Source of the DNA: Alnus glutinosa
Taxonomy: Eukaryota > Streptophyta > Magnoliopsida > Fagales > Betulaceae
Length of the DNA stretch: 64,000 nucleotides
Assembly (NCBI RefSeq): GCF_958979055.1
Contig: NC_084898.1
Span: forward strand, 2,676,001-2,740,000
Reading direction: 5' to 3'
The notes under the pieces were generated by a model. The model had not been told where the DNA came from. It did not search any database and saw nothing but the letters and a program-made list of their open reading frames with translations. How positions within the stretch are numbered: the first letter of the stretch is position 1; each line of letters begins with the position of its first letter. Both the position numbers and the translations under genes were made by a program. Shown one piece after another: positions 1 to 11,991 of the stretch.

Positions 1-1091
1 ACACAGTTTAGAAAATCATAGTCTACTTACTTACAAATGGCCGGCTAAGATTTCACATGTTAGAAATGATGCAGTTTGATATTAACATACAGTTATGAAG
101 CTTTAAAAGAATATAACCTACATACATGCTCCAGTGTCTCAAAATTCTATATATCTCTCACTAGATGGAATAACCAAGGCATAGGCATACTTTACTATTA
201 TTTACATTATTTATTATGGTTGTGCAATGCTCAACTCCTTTAAGCTTCTAAATGACCTATGTACCAAGTGTTAGGCCAGTGACTCCCAAACCAGATGGAT
301 TTAGGGCACTAGATGTAAAACATCCCTAAGGGCTTAATAACTCAAGTCAAGAAGAACTACGAAGTCAAACTAACCATTTATTATTAACTTACATCTTTTG
401 ACGCGAACACTCAATGCTTAATGAGGCAAGAGGTCCGGTTACTCAATGAAGTTTTTTTTTTTTTTTTTTTTTTTTTGAATTATTTTTTTTTTTTACTATG
501 CCCACGTCATCCATCTAACAAGTAATCTTGGTTTTCCAAAACACTAAAGACCGTATGCAAGGTATTAACTTAAGTACATACCCCACAAACAATATGCCAA
601 TGTATGTCATGATTTTCAAATTTCTACATATGAATCTCGTAGCCAAAAGTAATTAAGCAGACTTAGAATCTCTGATTGTGTGATCATGTGTTCAAAATTT
701 TAAAATTGTCAATGAAAAGCAAATCACAGTTATAAATCAACTAAATTTTACGAAACAACATAGATATTCACAAAGAAATTTGAAAAATTTTGAAAATTTT
801 GTACAAAATTTAGACTAAGTGTACACATGTATGTCTATACCCCCAAACTTAAAATAACACATTGTCCCCTATGTGTATAAAATGAAAGCATGGTTTAAGG
901 ATAAGGAAAACCTGAGTGGGGAAGTATGGCTCAAAGCATACCCCCAAACTTAGAGGTAAGAACACTTAACCTGAAAAACAAAACTAAAAAGAAAGATTAA
1001 AAATAACAACAGAATGAAATATAAACAATGGAACAGAGTTACTTGGGGTGCCTCCAAAGAGCGCTAAGTTTAACGTCTTCAGCCAGACCCG
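1..1091. other. Retrotransposon internal region, no gene seen
   Basis: No coding region is supported here. The stretch lies downstream of the gag remnant on the minus strand, where an autonomous element would carry pol. I see no protease, reverse transcriptase or integrase motif. It holds a poly(T)/poly(A) tract at about 450-495 and two short stretches reading CCCCAAACTTA near 841 and 943, a sequence type common in the non-coding part of plant non-autonomous Ty3-type elements. It is best read as the continuation of the element at 1092-5210, whose other LTR is outside the window. Confidence 0.5.
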
Positions 1092-2749
1092 TCAAAACTC
1101 ACTGCTAATGAATGGATTTGTGTCTGGCAGTGGTTGGGCAAAATTTATCGTTTCGTGCCCATTAGAATCCTTGAAACTTAAAGGGTAAGGCACTTCAGGT
1201 TTAAAGTATGCCTCAAGGAATTTTGTGTTGGAGTGTGGTGTTTCGGTAAACACTCCTTTACCCTTGGCAAGTTTGATCTTTTCTAATTGCCCTATTTGTT
1301 CAGTCTTCGTCTCTCCCACCTTTGGATCAATGACTACCCCTCCACTCCTAGGTTTAAAAACTGGTGGACTAGAACACTTCCCTTTCTCTTTCTCACTAAA
1401 GGACTTAGCTAGTTGTCCGAGTTGGATTTCTAGCTTTGCTATAGACTGAGAATGGGAATTCAGAATTTGAGTCTGAGACTCAAATTTACTGAGACTAGTC
1501 AACACCTTTTCCTCAAATGCAAAATTTCTAGGAGGTGGAAGGGCTGATTGCTATTGTGGGTTGGGAGGACGACTATTAGGTGGCGGCTGGTAAAATTGAT
1601 TGTCGGACTGCTGATAAGCTTGGTTTTGCAGTCCATTATACTGTGGAATGTTAGGCCGCCACACACTACTATTGTTTCTCAAGACCGGGTTATAAGAATT
1701 ACTAAAATGATCACTAACCGGTCTAGAGTAAATTGCGTTCATCTGCTCAAAAGGAGGCTCAGAAGACTGTCCAACAATAGGACAATTTCCGGCCTGATGT
1801 GATGGATCGGAACAAAATGAACATACATCATGTGGTGTATGTATATGAGATACAGTTGCAGGAACAAAACCAGATGCAAGTAATTGATCTAATTTTCTAG
1901 ATAAGGCATCCACTTTGGTATTCAAGTCCAAAGGTTGGGAGACCTCATAAAGAGTTTGGCTCTTAGTAGTTGCCTACGACCGGATGATGAATGGTGTAAA
2001 GAATTTTCAGATAAATTTTCAAAAAGTGTCCATGCAGCATCCTCACTCTTTAACATAAACGTACCCCCACATGAGGCATCTACCATCTGTCTATGTGGCT
2101 CAGTCAAACCATCATAGAAGCACTGTACAAGTTGCCACTTGGGAACAGCATGATGTGGACACTTTCGTAAAAGGTCTTTCATCCTCTCCCAAGTTTCATG
2201 AAATGGTTCTCCCTCTATTTGCGAAAAACCAATTATGGCTTTTCGTAATTGATTGGTCTTCCCTATGGTAAAGTACTTCTTAAGGAACTCGTGTTGCATC
2301 TGAGCCCAAGAAGTAATGGAGTTAGTCTCTAAGGAAGTCAACCAATACTTAGCTTTTTCTTTTAAGGAGAACGGAAATAAACGCATCCTTAAAGCATCCT
2401 CTGTAAAATTCTGCAACTTTATGGTGGAGCAGATTTCTATGAATTCATCTAAATGCTTATAAGGATCCTCAGTACTAAGTCCGTAAAATAAAGGAAGCAT
2501 TTGAATAAATCCGGACTTAATTTCAAAATGAGCTGCCGTAATGTCCGGCAACTGAAGGCTTGATGTAGGTGTGTATGTTGAGGGAACATAGTGATCCCTT
2601 AACAACACAGGCCTTGGTTGTTCAGCCATTGGTGAATTAGAATGGGCTCTTAGACGTGAGTTCCGTTTGGATCTACTTCGTCTAGAAATCCGCTCTAAGT
2701 TTGGGTCGTATGGAAAAATAGGCAATGACAATGAACGACGACCAAACAT
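1092..2749 (-). pseudogene. Decayed Ty3/Gypsy-type gag polyprotein
   Basis: Capsid/nucleocapsid (gag) remnant of an LTR retrotransposon. The first part (2749-1922) begins MFGRRSLSLP and contains a retrotransposon gag domain, with the stretch LRMRLFPFSLKEKAKYWL followed by a W-rich helix region. The next part (1931-1551) holds a CCHC zinc knuckle, CSFCSDPSHQAGNC, which fits C-X2-C-X4-H-X4-C. The last part (1505-1092) has the coiled-coil-like run SIAKLEIQLGQLA that typically follows. Two lesions are visible: a frameshift near 1960-1985, after which the frame resumes as TLYEVSQPLDLNTK, and an in-frame TAG at about 1548-1550 where CAG (Gln) is expected. No pol follows, so the element was probably non-autonomous or is truncated. 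It cannot make an intact gag. Confidence 0.85.
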
Positions 2750-3348
2750 ACACCAATGTAATAACTATATTATTTATATATACAATGTACAGAAAAGAAA
2801 TAAAAAGAAAAGAGAAGAAAAAAAAAAAAAAACTAACCGATTCCGCAGTGCAGTGGCAACTGAAGTGCTACTGCCAGAAAATGTCGATCGATCGAATAGT
2901 CTGTCGATCGATCGAAGTTCGATCGATCACTTTTTAAGTCGATCGATCGATTCTCTGCAGAAAAGAAAAATTATAAGAAAAATACAGAAAATAAAATCTA
3001 AAACAAAATTAAAGTCTAAATATGTACTGGACAGTAATAAATTAAATGAAATTTCGGTCCAGAGTCAGCAGAAAAGCAGTGCTGCTCAAAAACAGAAGTC
3101 GATCGATCCAATATTATGTCGATCGATCGAAAAGTCGATCGATTGAAATTACAGGTCCAGAAAGTCGATCGAGCGATTTTTATGCAGAAACAGAATTCTG
3201 CAGAAAACAGACAGAACCGAATTAAAACACCAAAAACACTAAAAACAGTTTTATACAGAACCAAAAACAGCTTATGGACAAAATTTACAATATGTACTAA
3301 ATCAAACTAAATACAATCCTAAATATCCCATAAACAACCGTTAATAAT
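2750..3348 (-). other. Retrotransposon 5' leader with CGATCG motif cluster
   Basis: Untranslated leader between the primer binding site and gag. It is unusual for a cluster of TCGATCGATCGA-type palindromes at about 2884-2946 and 3098-3172. Short open frames here read as runs of RSIDRS and are artefacts of the motif. Confidence 0.6.
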
Positions 3349-3365
3349 CCCCGGCAACGGCGCCA
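3349..3365 (-). promoter_or_regulatory. tRNA-Asp primer binding site
   Basis: On the minus strand this reads TGGCGCCGTTGCCGGGG. That is complementary to the 3' end of plant cytosolic tRNA-Asp including CCA (established knowledge). It lies 5 bases inside the LTR edge and fixes the element as minus-strand. Confidence 0.85.
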
Positions 3366-3370
3366 AAAAT

Positions 3371-5210
3371 TGGTACGCGATGTCTATACGACACGATACG
3401 TGGATTTTAAATTTATAAGTTTACCACTCGCAATAGTACGAATCGGTTGTACTATAGTAAGGGTGATCGAACCACAGAGATTATTGGATGTTTTGCGTAA
3501 TGGAATATCTAAAGAGCGTATCTAACTTAATTTATCAACAAAAGTAAAAACAAAAGTTGTAGAATTGAAGCTACAACGATAAAGTGAAGGAAATGAAAAC
3601 GGAAATGAATTTAACTTAAAAGAAAACTTAGGGTGTTGATCATATCCAATCCTCAACCTATGCAATGCTTAAAGTCTATATGGATCTTCCTAACATGCTT
3701 GATATGAGCGCGTAATGGGCGTCAACCACTACGACGACCTCGACATGAAAATACTTTCGTTAAGACGTAATCATAAAGCACCTAGATTTACGTTAATCAA
3801 CTCCACGTAAAGATTAAACTATAATTGAAAACATTTTACTCTACCGAAGGTGTGGAGTGACTAACGTGCCCTAGCTTACTACTCTATAACCCATCCTAAT
3901 AAGTATACACAATACACGAAAACCCTATTTAGGCCACAATGATAAGATATCTAGTTTCACACCAAATCATTCCACATAAAATTAAACTACAATTGAAAGA
4001 CAATTAGACTACCAAAGGGATGAAATGATTGGTGTTCCCTAGCATACCCTATAAGGTGACTCTAATGAGAAATCATACATCATGTCAAATAGCACCATTG
4101 AAAAAGACATCGTTCTTGTTTCCAAGAACGTTGGTTTTACTCAAGACTTCAAGAAAAACTCATAGACAAGTTAAACTCTTTTTCATGAATAAATTCGATT
4201 GGAATCTTGATACCAAAACCTTTTAGCATGGGTTTTGATATCCTCTAGCCCTCAACAATCATCAAACATCTAAAGAAAATCCTAAGAACATCAAGAACAC
4301 TACATGATTTTGGATAGGACTTGGATCAAACCCTAAGGACTAATTTAGCTAGACATGAATTGAATCTAAGTTAAGCGTAAATTTAAAGGAAAACAGTAAA
4401 GAAAACAAGATTTAAATAAACTAAGAACACTATATTAATCAAAGAGAATTCGGATTACAAAAGGAAATGAAAAGCATTAAAATTAACTAAGATACACCTG
4501 AGACAATCGAAGCTCCCAAAAGATGCATGATAAACTACTGATGCTCTGGAAAATAAAGTCAGGAAAGCATACATCTCTCTCTCACCCATGCCTCATATAT
4601 ATAGAGGAGGAGATTTACAAAATAATATCTAAAGAAGAGATAAGATAGGATAGGATAGGATAGGATAGGATAAGATAAGATAAGATATTTTGAAATATCT
4701 AAGATATTTTGGAAATATCTAATAATATCTAAGAAATATCTAGAAAATATCTAAGAAATATCTAGGAAATATCTAAAAATATCTAAAAGAGTGACATGTC
4801 AACATTTTTCCAGATTGTTCCGAAAATATCCAAATTCGATCGATCGATTATAAAGTCGATCGATCGCACTTTGCTTAATCGCATTCGTGGTTGCCCTATC
4901 TCGATCGATCGCATGTCGCACGATCGATTTTTCTTCGACTGATGATTCGATCGATCGATTATAAAGTAGATCGATCGATTTGCCTTAGCCGATTCTTCAC
5001 TTGGCAGGAGCAACTTTGAACTCTAGAAATGACCAAATCGCCCTTGTTGTATTTTCAGGTCTAATTCAGGTGTGTTGAACTAGATTTCAATTAAGACCTG
5101 AAAATAAGACAAAACACAAAAACTACAACAACACTTTATATATACAACAAGAACTAGGTCTAACAAATGCAAATTAAGGGGTCTTGAATCGAATAATTCA
5201 AGACTTATCA
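3371..5210 (-). mobile_element. 5' LTR of the left retrotransposon
   Basis: Reads TGGTACGCG at one end and GACTTATCA at the other (TG...CA), directly beside the primer site. On the minus strand a TATA box (CTATATATATGAGG) lies at 4591-4604. Upstream of it (4640-4790) is a dense array of GATA/GATAAG and AAATATCT motifs, and further upstream (4835-4985) a second cluster of CGATCGATCG palindromes. The edges are inferred from a single copy because the partner LTR is outside the window. Confidence 0.65.
4640..4790 (-). promoter_or_regulatory. Evening-element and I-box array in LTR promoter
   Basis: Four exact evening elements (AAAATATCT or its complement AGATATTTT) are seen at 4683-4691, 4702-4710, 4744-4752 and 4776-4784, with further AATATCT near-copies between them. 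A GATAG/GATAAG run (I-box core GATAAG) covers 4640-4686. On the transcribed minus strand they sit roughly 40-190 bases upstream of the TATA box at 4591-4604. CCA1/LHY and RVE-type MYB factors bind this motif in plants (established). Clock control of this LTR is inference. Confidence 0.5.
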
Positions 5211-5959
5211 ATTAGTGATTACAATCAAATTAATCTCATATATTTTCCTACTAAATCCAATCATAATTATATAAAGAATATATTCTCTAACACACTTGAT
5301 TGGATAAGTGGTTGGCCAGCTCAATTTTTATTTGATCAGGTGGTCCCACAAATGGTATCTCATGATTATCTGTTGGAATCCTCTTAATTTGAGAGGATCC
5401 AAGTCCCGTTGACTCAATGGTTATCATTTTCTACATTCGAGCCCCCGTTAAGTTGAAACCGATCTTTTGAGCAGCCTCCAAAGGAAGCACCTAACTCAAC
5501 CTGATCCATAAGAAAAGGAACGTGAAATATTAAACCTTGAATTTATCCCTCAATGGTGTGTTTATCCTTAAAAAAACCCATATGTCTTTACTATTTACTC
5601 TATTAGATCAGTAATCTCTCGCCCGTACACCCGAAAAACTCATCTTCATCTCCATTGTAGGTATTCTCGATCCGGTATAAACAGTAGATGCTCATGAGTT
5701 TCAGCATCACATATATAGAACACACTTGATCTGTGAAAGAACACCCTAATATTTTTTCTTTCTTTTTTTTTTTTTTATAATGTTTTTTTTATAAAAAAAA
5801 AAGTGAACACAAAAAATTTCCCTTTGGTCCCTTCTCCCAAAACTTTAAAAATATCTCTTGTTTTCCTTAAAATTTATTTATTTATTTTTTAAACAATTAT
5901 TTAACTCCCTAAAAAAATTTAAAAATATCTCCCAAATGTCTAAAAATAATCTCACTGAG
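5211..5959. other. Intergenic, no gene seen
   Basis: AT-rich sequence with a poly(T)/poly(A) stretch at about 5757-5803. No supported coding or RNA gene. Confidence 0.6.
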
Positions 5960-6134
5960 ATCCTAATGCTACCCACATTCACACTTTCTCACATTTCTGT
6001 GGGTGATTTTTAAAACTATTATTAGATAAAAATTTCGATAAAAATCTATTTTAAATTTAATGGTAATTTTAAAAGTTACAAAAGATAATGTAAAAATGAG
6101 TGTAAGAAAGTGAGAGTATGTGTAGTGTTACTAA
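5960..6134. mobile_element. MITE-like inverted repeat
   Basis: The left arm reads CTAATGCTACCCACATTCAC and the right arm, read in reverse complement, AGTAACACTACACATACTCT. The arms are imperfect over about 35 bases with an AT-rich centre. This is a non-coding miniature inverted-repeat element by structure; family and target duplication are not clear. Confidence 0.5.
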
Positions 6135-6211
6135 AAAATTGGAAAAAGAAAAGTCCCCTTCTTAGTCTCCAAAAAGCCAGAAAAAACCTTGTGACATCTC
6201 TAAAATTGATA

Positions 6212-6249
<38 letters not shown>

Positions 6250-6511
6250 CTAGTAACTTCAAAATCTAGAAAAATACATCATATATGAAACCCATAAAAA
6301 AATTAATCATTACAATATTTATAATCCTTATTTTAGCTGTCCGGTTTCATTATTCTATTTAAATATTTTTACTTAGAAATTGTTTTATTCCTTCTTTATT
6401 GAGAAGAGAAGGTTAGAAATTAAAGAATATTTTATTTTCCCATTGAGTAAATGAGCAGCATTCACCAAATTTTGTAAACACGGTATCAGTTCACTAAATA
6501 TTTCTTTAAAG

Positions 6512-6697
6512 AGAAATGTTATATACTATATTTCTATCACACTCTTATTTTATTGGGCTGATGTGACAGTTTTCATTAACTCTTGGATCAGTTCTTGTTG
6601 AAAAAAAAAATTCAAGAATTGATAGACACTGCCACAACAAATCATCAACCGACTGCAATCCGAATAAGATAAAAGTATAATTTATAGCATTACTCTT
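6512..6697. mobile_element. Possible second MITE
   Basis: The left end has GAGAAATGTTATATACTATA and the right end, in reverse complement, GAGTAATGCTATAAATTATA. The ends pair imperfectly. No coding capacity. Confidence 0.4.
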
Positions 6698-7021
6698 CGG
6701 GTGGATTTAACATTGCGATTCCGTAAAAAAAATGTAATTTCAAATTAAATCGCAAAAAAATAAATAATTTAAAATTGCTTTTTTTTTTTTTTAAATTAGG
6801 AGGTTACCAAAAACCTCAAACCTCTGCATCCAAACATCCACAGTCCCAACAAAGACAGCAATGCACCTGCGCGCAAATTCCGTACCCAAACAAAATGGGG
6901 AAATGCTAAAGATCTTCCTCTCATCCTCTCTTTATCACCCTCTTTTCCTTAAAAAAATTGATTTTTATTATAAAAGGGTGATAAGGGGATGAGGGGAGGA
7001 TGTGTAGAAGCTCTCAACAAA

Positions 7022-10000
7022 ATGTCGATGCCCGTTCTTCAAGCTTCGATGCCTCTGCACACGCTCTCCAAAAGACTCTCCCTTTCCTCTGCTCTCACTC
7101 TGCTTCACACTCACCATTCACGTTCTAACTAACCATTCACGTTCATGATATCTTTCCAACATAAAACTTAATTCTTGTTCACTCGCGAGTGAATATTCGT
7201 CGGTTTTGAACGGCTTTTAGGTGAAACTTGCTGGAAGAGATATGATAAGTTGTCTCTAGGAGTTTTGTTTTATTATTAAGTCACCAAAAAGAAAGATATA
7301 TTTTCTGGGAAAATGTTAGTGGAATCATTTTCGGTGAAAAAGGTTTGTGTAGTGCTTTTCTTTGGACTGGCTGTTGTTGGGAGGGAATATCGATAACTTT
7401 CGAAGGATGAACTTGAAATTTAGATTTAGTGAGCCTTTGGTAACCTATTAGCAGAAGTGATTTTGTGCTAAATGACCGGTTATCCCAAAAGAGAACAATT
7501 TTGTGTTTGTGTAGGGGTGTAGACTTTCCGTTAAATAGGCCTAACGCGTGAAATATTTAACTTAGATGAGACATTTTCTGCTTTGATACTATTTTAAATC
7601 ATCAGTTATCCTAAAAGCTTAAAGTTACAGGAAAAAGTGAATTTAATTGATATTCTAACAGTTTGAATGACAAAATTAGTTTTTGAAGAAGTGCCAATTT
7701 CCAATTTTTCCAAAATTGCTTTTTGGGGCACAAAATCACTTTTCGTATAAGTACCAACAAACAAACCCTTAATTCATGCTTGGCCATTTGGTGTTGCTTA
7801 GATGGTTCCTGGTTTTGCAGGACTGCTATTAATTCCTCCTTGTTCAAGCAGTGGTTAAGGAACTTGCAAAGTGAAACTGGAATTTTAGCTGACAATGCCA
7901 TGTCTCTGAAACGTGTACTTATCCAGGTAGCTATTCTCATACAGATTCATACACATATAGGTATGTAGGAATGTATGCATATGTCAATCCTAATTTGTAA
8001 CATTCCAGTATTAACTTCTACTGAATTGTTGCTCGAGATTTGTTATTATCTTTTGATGCATTAGATAAGTTACTGAGATTGTGATTTCCATCGTCCCTTT
8101 TATTCTTATTTTTATAACAGTCATAATGGAGACTGTAATGTTTTTTCTGACATTTTCTTGTTGGTACCAGGGAGTAGATATGTTTGGAGAGCGCATTGGG
8201 TTTCTCAAGTTCAAAGCTGACATTTTTGATAAGGAAACAGGAAAAAAGTATGTAGTCATCTCCATGCACTGTTCTGAATCTAAATTAATTAGATTCATTT
8301 TTTTAAGTTAAAGACTGGATATTTAACTATGTTCAATTCGTGTTTGTTGTGCCTCTTGTTTTATCCCGTCTAGCAGAATAGCCTCACTCATGTTCGACGG
8401 TCGTTCTTGATTTTCTCCTTTTGTAGCTAGATGAACTTGAGGCTTCATATGTCCTGCCTTGGGAAATATATATCTCGTCTGTTGTGGCAATCTTCATACT
8501 GTGCATCCATTGCTTCATCCTCTGTTTCTGTTTGGAACTAAAATGTGCTTAGGTTCCAGGTATTGTATTTGCACGAGGACCGGCTGTAGCCATACTGATC
8601 CTCTTGGAGTCGGATGGTGAGATTTATGCTGTTCTTACTGAACAGGTTGTTTTTTTTCTTCCTGTTGTACACTACTCTTCTTTATGAAACCTTACCTAAA
8701 ATTTATTGAAAACATAAATATTATTATATATATTAGAGATTGATCTGAGATGAGCACTACACTGATACACAACCCAGACCTTATTGGAAGTTCTTACATG
8801 TATATAGGGTTAGGGTCCCTGTTGGGAGGCTTATTTTGGAATTGCCTGCTGGAATGTTGGATGATGAAAAGGGTGATTTTGTTGGCACTGCGGCTCGAGA
8901 GGTCTCTCTCTGTTAGAGGATAAAATATATTCAGGTAAAGAATCCTCAAATCATGCAGAAAATCCTCCTTGTTTTCCTCTCCAATATTTTCCATGATTTC
9001 CTCCATGCTTTCCTCATCAATGTTCCTTGATTGTCTCCAGATTTTATGTCATGTTATGTGGGATGTACTCTCCTTAATAAGCCTATATATTGATGTATTT
9101 TGTGACCAAAATTATGTAATGAAATCAGTAAAGATGTAGTCCTTTGGCTTACCTGTGTTCTTCCTTTCTTCTCATTTCCTTCTCTGTGTTTTGCCTTCTC
9201 TTTAATCTTCTAATACTCTCTTTCTCTCTTGCACAGAATACACGTACTAGAATGTGCATGCGTGTCTGTGCAGTGTATCTATCTTACCCTTTTTTCCTGT
9301 GCATGTAATCTCTATCATATCTGTTAATCTATATTATCACCCATCTACTAGTTTTGCAAAGTTTTAAATGTATGATTTTGATCTTCTGATTATGACAGGT
9401 TGAGGAGGAGACGGGTATACACATAAATCTAGAAGACATGGTTGATCTCACAGCCTTCCTGGATCCAGTAACTGGATGCAGAGTCTTTCCTTCTCCGGTA
9501 AGCTGGTGATGTTTGTTGTTCTGGTAAACGTTTCCGTTTTTCGAAGTTTGGATTGGAGGAATTAGTGCAAATAGAAACCAGGATTTCCAGATTCACTTGT
9601 TACAAAAGTGCCATTGAAGGTTACTTACCTAACAAAAAGTGTCATTGGGGTTTGGAGACTGATAATTATATAAAATAATTCTAAAAATAATTTAGTTTAT
9701 TGGCATTCCAAGAATAGAAAGTCCAGGAATCATTGCTTAAGAGCACGTGTGTGCATAGAGTAGTTGAATCTAGAAAAGAGTACCAAGGAGGCCATCTCAT
9801 TGGTGAGAATTTTCTTTTATTCTTTCAGGTTCTCATATGAGTTCAGAAAGGGTTGAGTAGGGAAGGTGCATTCAATGTTAGGGAAATCATGCAAGTGAAT
9901 AAGTTATTATGTGTAACATCAACTGCATCAGGAATAATTAGTGAGTTGCATGTTTTTTTATTGCCTACAGCAAGAACATTGTTTACTGAGAAACAAATCC

Positions 10001-10367
10001 CTAAATAAATGGGTAGGATAAGCATTGGGTGTTAAGGTCAGGTTAGAACTCTGTATATATGTTATGACTTCTTGAAGAAAATGAAGAAATTGGCCTCTGT
10101 AATTCAGTTTATTGCTTTCACTTCCTTTGTCATGGCTAGGGAGGGTGCGATGAAGAAATTAGCCTGTTTCTGTACAGGGGGCATGTGGATAAAGAGGTCA
10201 TCATGCAACTGCAAGGAAAAGAAACAGGTCTTCGTGACCATGGTGAGCTGATTAAGGTTCGTGTGGTTCCCTATAAAAACCTCTGGCGCATGACAGCCGA
10301 TGCAAAGGTTCTAATGGCCATTGCTCTCTACGAAATGGCTAAGAGAGAAGGTCTACTGCCTCCATGA
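7022..10367 (+). pseudogene. NUDT14-like: Nudix hydrolase 14-like (ADP-sugar diphosphatase), probably disabled
   Basis: The exons read as the plastid Nudix hydrolase 14 family, which cleaves ADP-ribose/ADP-glucose-type substrates. Recognised exons: 7821-7926 (SSLFKQWLRNLQSETGILAD), 8171-8247 (VDMFGERIGFLKFKADIF), 8553-8645 (VPGIVFARGPAVAILI), 8809-8901 (LELPAGMLDDEKGDFVGTAA), 9399-9497 and 10140-10367. The Nudix box core REVEEETGI is split between the exons ending at 8901 and starting at 9399. A possible transit-peptide exon (7022-7132) stops after 36 codons, and I cannot find the segment joining it to the 7821 exon. The donor at 8247/8248 lacks one G (frame lost into exon 8553-8645, which then stops), and the acceptor at 8807 leaves one extra G. 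Exons from 9399 on are clean. Either a recent pseudogene, or sequence errors at two homopolymer sites. Confidence 0.75.
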
Positions 10368-10654
10368 AGACCCAATTGCTTATTTTTCTAGACGCTAAAC
10401 TTTTCATGTGGGGTCAGAGTACTCACCAACTTTTGGTTTATGGAATGATGGACCCTAATCATTCTAAATTCTGAAGGAATTTGTTCACCTGTTGCATAAC
10501 ATTGTTATTGTTACTGTTGTCAGATGAATGATCATTTCTTCGGTTTCCCTCGAATGGCCAATGAGCTTTAGCCCAAATGCTACTTCCTCCCTTTGTAGCA
10601 AGGTGGAAGGTGAGGTCGTGGATTCAAGTTCTACCGGATGCATGTAACTTACCA
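10368..10654. other. 3' flank of Nudix gene
   Basis: Probable 3' UTR and flank of the Nudix gene. No further gene seen. Confidence 0.5.
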
Positions 10655-10663
10655 ATAAAATAA

Positions 10664-11310
10664 GGGTTAAATACCCCAGAGGTACCTGAGTTTTACGTGT
10701 TTTTAAATTTAGTACCTCAGTTTCATTTTGTATTCCAGGTAGTACCTGAATTTGGAAGAAAAAAGTCCTAGGTAGTACCTGTCAGATTTCTCGTGGGAAT
10801 TTTCAACTTCTCGCCACGTGTCAACCGCTGAGGTTGGCACCAAAAAAAAAAAAAAATTAAAAATTAAAAAATGATTAAAATTAAAAAAAAAAAAAAAAAA
10901 ACTAAAAAAAAAAAAAAGAAAAAAAAAGAGGGGCGGCTAAGCCAACCCCTTGGCCGGTTTGGGGTGGCCGAACCACCCCACAGTTGAAAAAAAAAAAAAA
11001 AAATATATTGAAGGGTTTTGGCCCTAGGGGTTGGTTCGGCCACCCCAGACCAGCCAGACCGGCCAAGGGGTGGCTCAGCCACCCCTCTTTTTTTTCTTTT
11101 TTTTTTAATTTTTTTAATTTTAATCTTTTTTTTTTTTGGTGCCACGTGTCAACCTTAGCGGTTGACACGTGGCGAGAAGTTGAAATTTGGACGAGAAATC
11201 TGACAATGATTTTTTCTTTCAAATTCAGGTACTACCTATGATACGAAATGAAACTGAGGTACTAAATTTAAAAACATGTAAAACTCAGGTACCTCTAGGG
11301 TATTTAACCC
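10664..11310. mobile_element. Foldback element with 9-bp target duplication
   Basis: Begins GGGTTAAATACCCC and ends GGGTATTTAACCC, with long inverted arms of about 180 bases containing CCACGTGTCAACC. Flanked on both sides by ATAAAATAA (10655-10663 and 11311-11319), a 9-bp target duplication as made by Mutator-like transposases. The centre is a second foldback, a GC-rich palindromic GGGTGGCCGAACCACCCC block. It encodes nothing credible. The same family recurs at 23048, 36120 and 38730. Confidence 0.8.
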
Positions 11311-11319
11311 ATAAAATAA

Positions 11320-11634
11320 AATAAAAAAAATTCCTTGAAAGGATATGTAGGATGGAGAATGGAATTCTATAATTGTTGCCTCTCATCCTCTCATTTATTC
11401 AATATGGCAGAAAACTTCTGATTCATCCTTGATATTCTCTTTTGTTCTCTCCGGTAGAGATATTCCCACAACAGGTTTGGCTACTACTGTCGTGGAAAAA
11501 TGCTTGACATCCCAACTTTTTTTTTTTTTTTTTTTTTTTCAGAATTTGGTTCTAACTTGATGTGTCACGTCAGGTTGAAATCAAATTCTGGAAAAAAGTA
11601 TTTGGATATCTAATGTTCCTCACTGTCGTGAGTT
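11320..11634. other. Unique sequence before the tandem duplication
   Basis: No gene seen. A poly(T) tract lies at about 11517-11540. Confidence 0.5.
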
Positions 11635-11991
11635 GGGAATTCAGACATGTAGATGAACATGTTACGATCCGGATCCTAATCTTAAGTGTCTTACATGACT
11701 TAAGTACAATTTTAATTATGTGTATACAAGCTTTTGAACACCTTACAAGCCTTTTAAGGGCGAGTTTTACGTGAAGCTTGTATCATTTAGTATTAGAGTT
11801 TAGCTACCACGTCGATAATAAGATTCGATGCAACTCATTGAGTATGGGATCAAAGAGGTTGCTACTGTGTATGAGCATAATGTTAAATCATTAAATACTG
11901 ATAGGTGAGTCGAGTCGCTAAAAGAGAAACGGTTACCGTCAGGTCAGTGTCAATAGGATGGACTGTTGAACGTCGGCTGCGAAGTATAGTG

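Noticed and set aside
2667..3310. Open frames with RSIDRS repeats on both strands
   Set aside because: They are translations of the CGATCGATCG motif cluster in a retrotransposon leader.
8801..8816. Telomere-like AGGGTTAGGG
   Set aside because: Only one and a half units, lying at an exon edge of the Nudix gene.
10864..11241. Lys-, Phe- and Gly/Pro-rich open frames in the foldback element
   Set aside because: Produced by homopolymers and the GC-rich palindrome; both strands are open.
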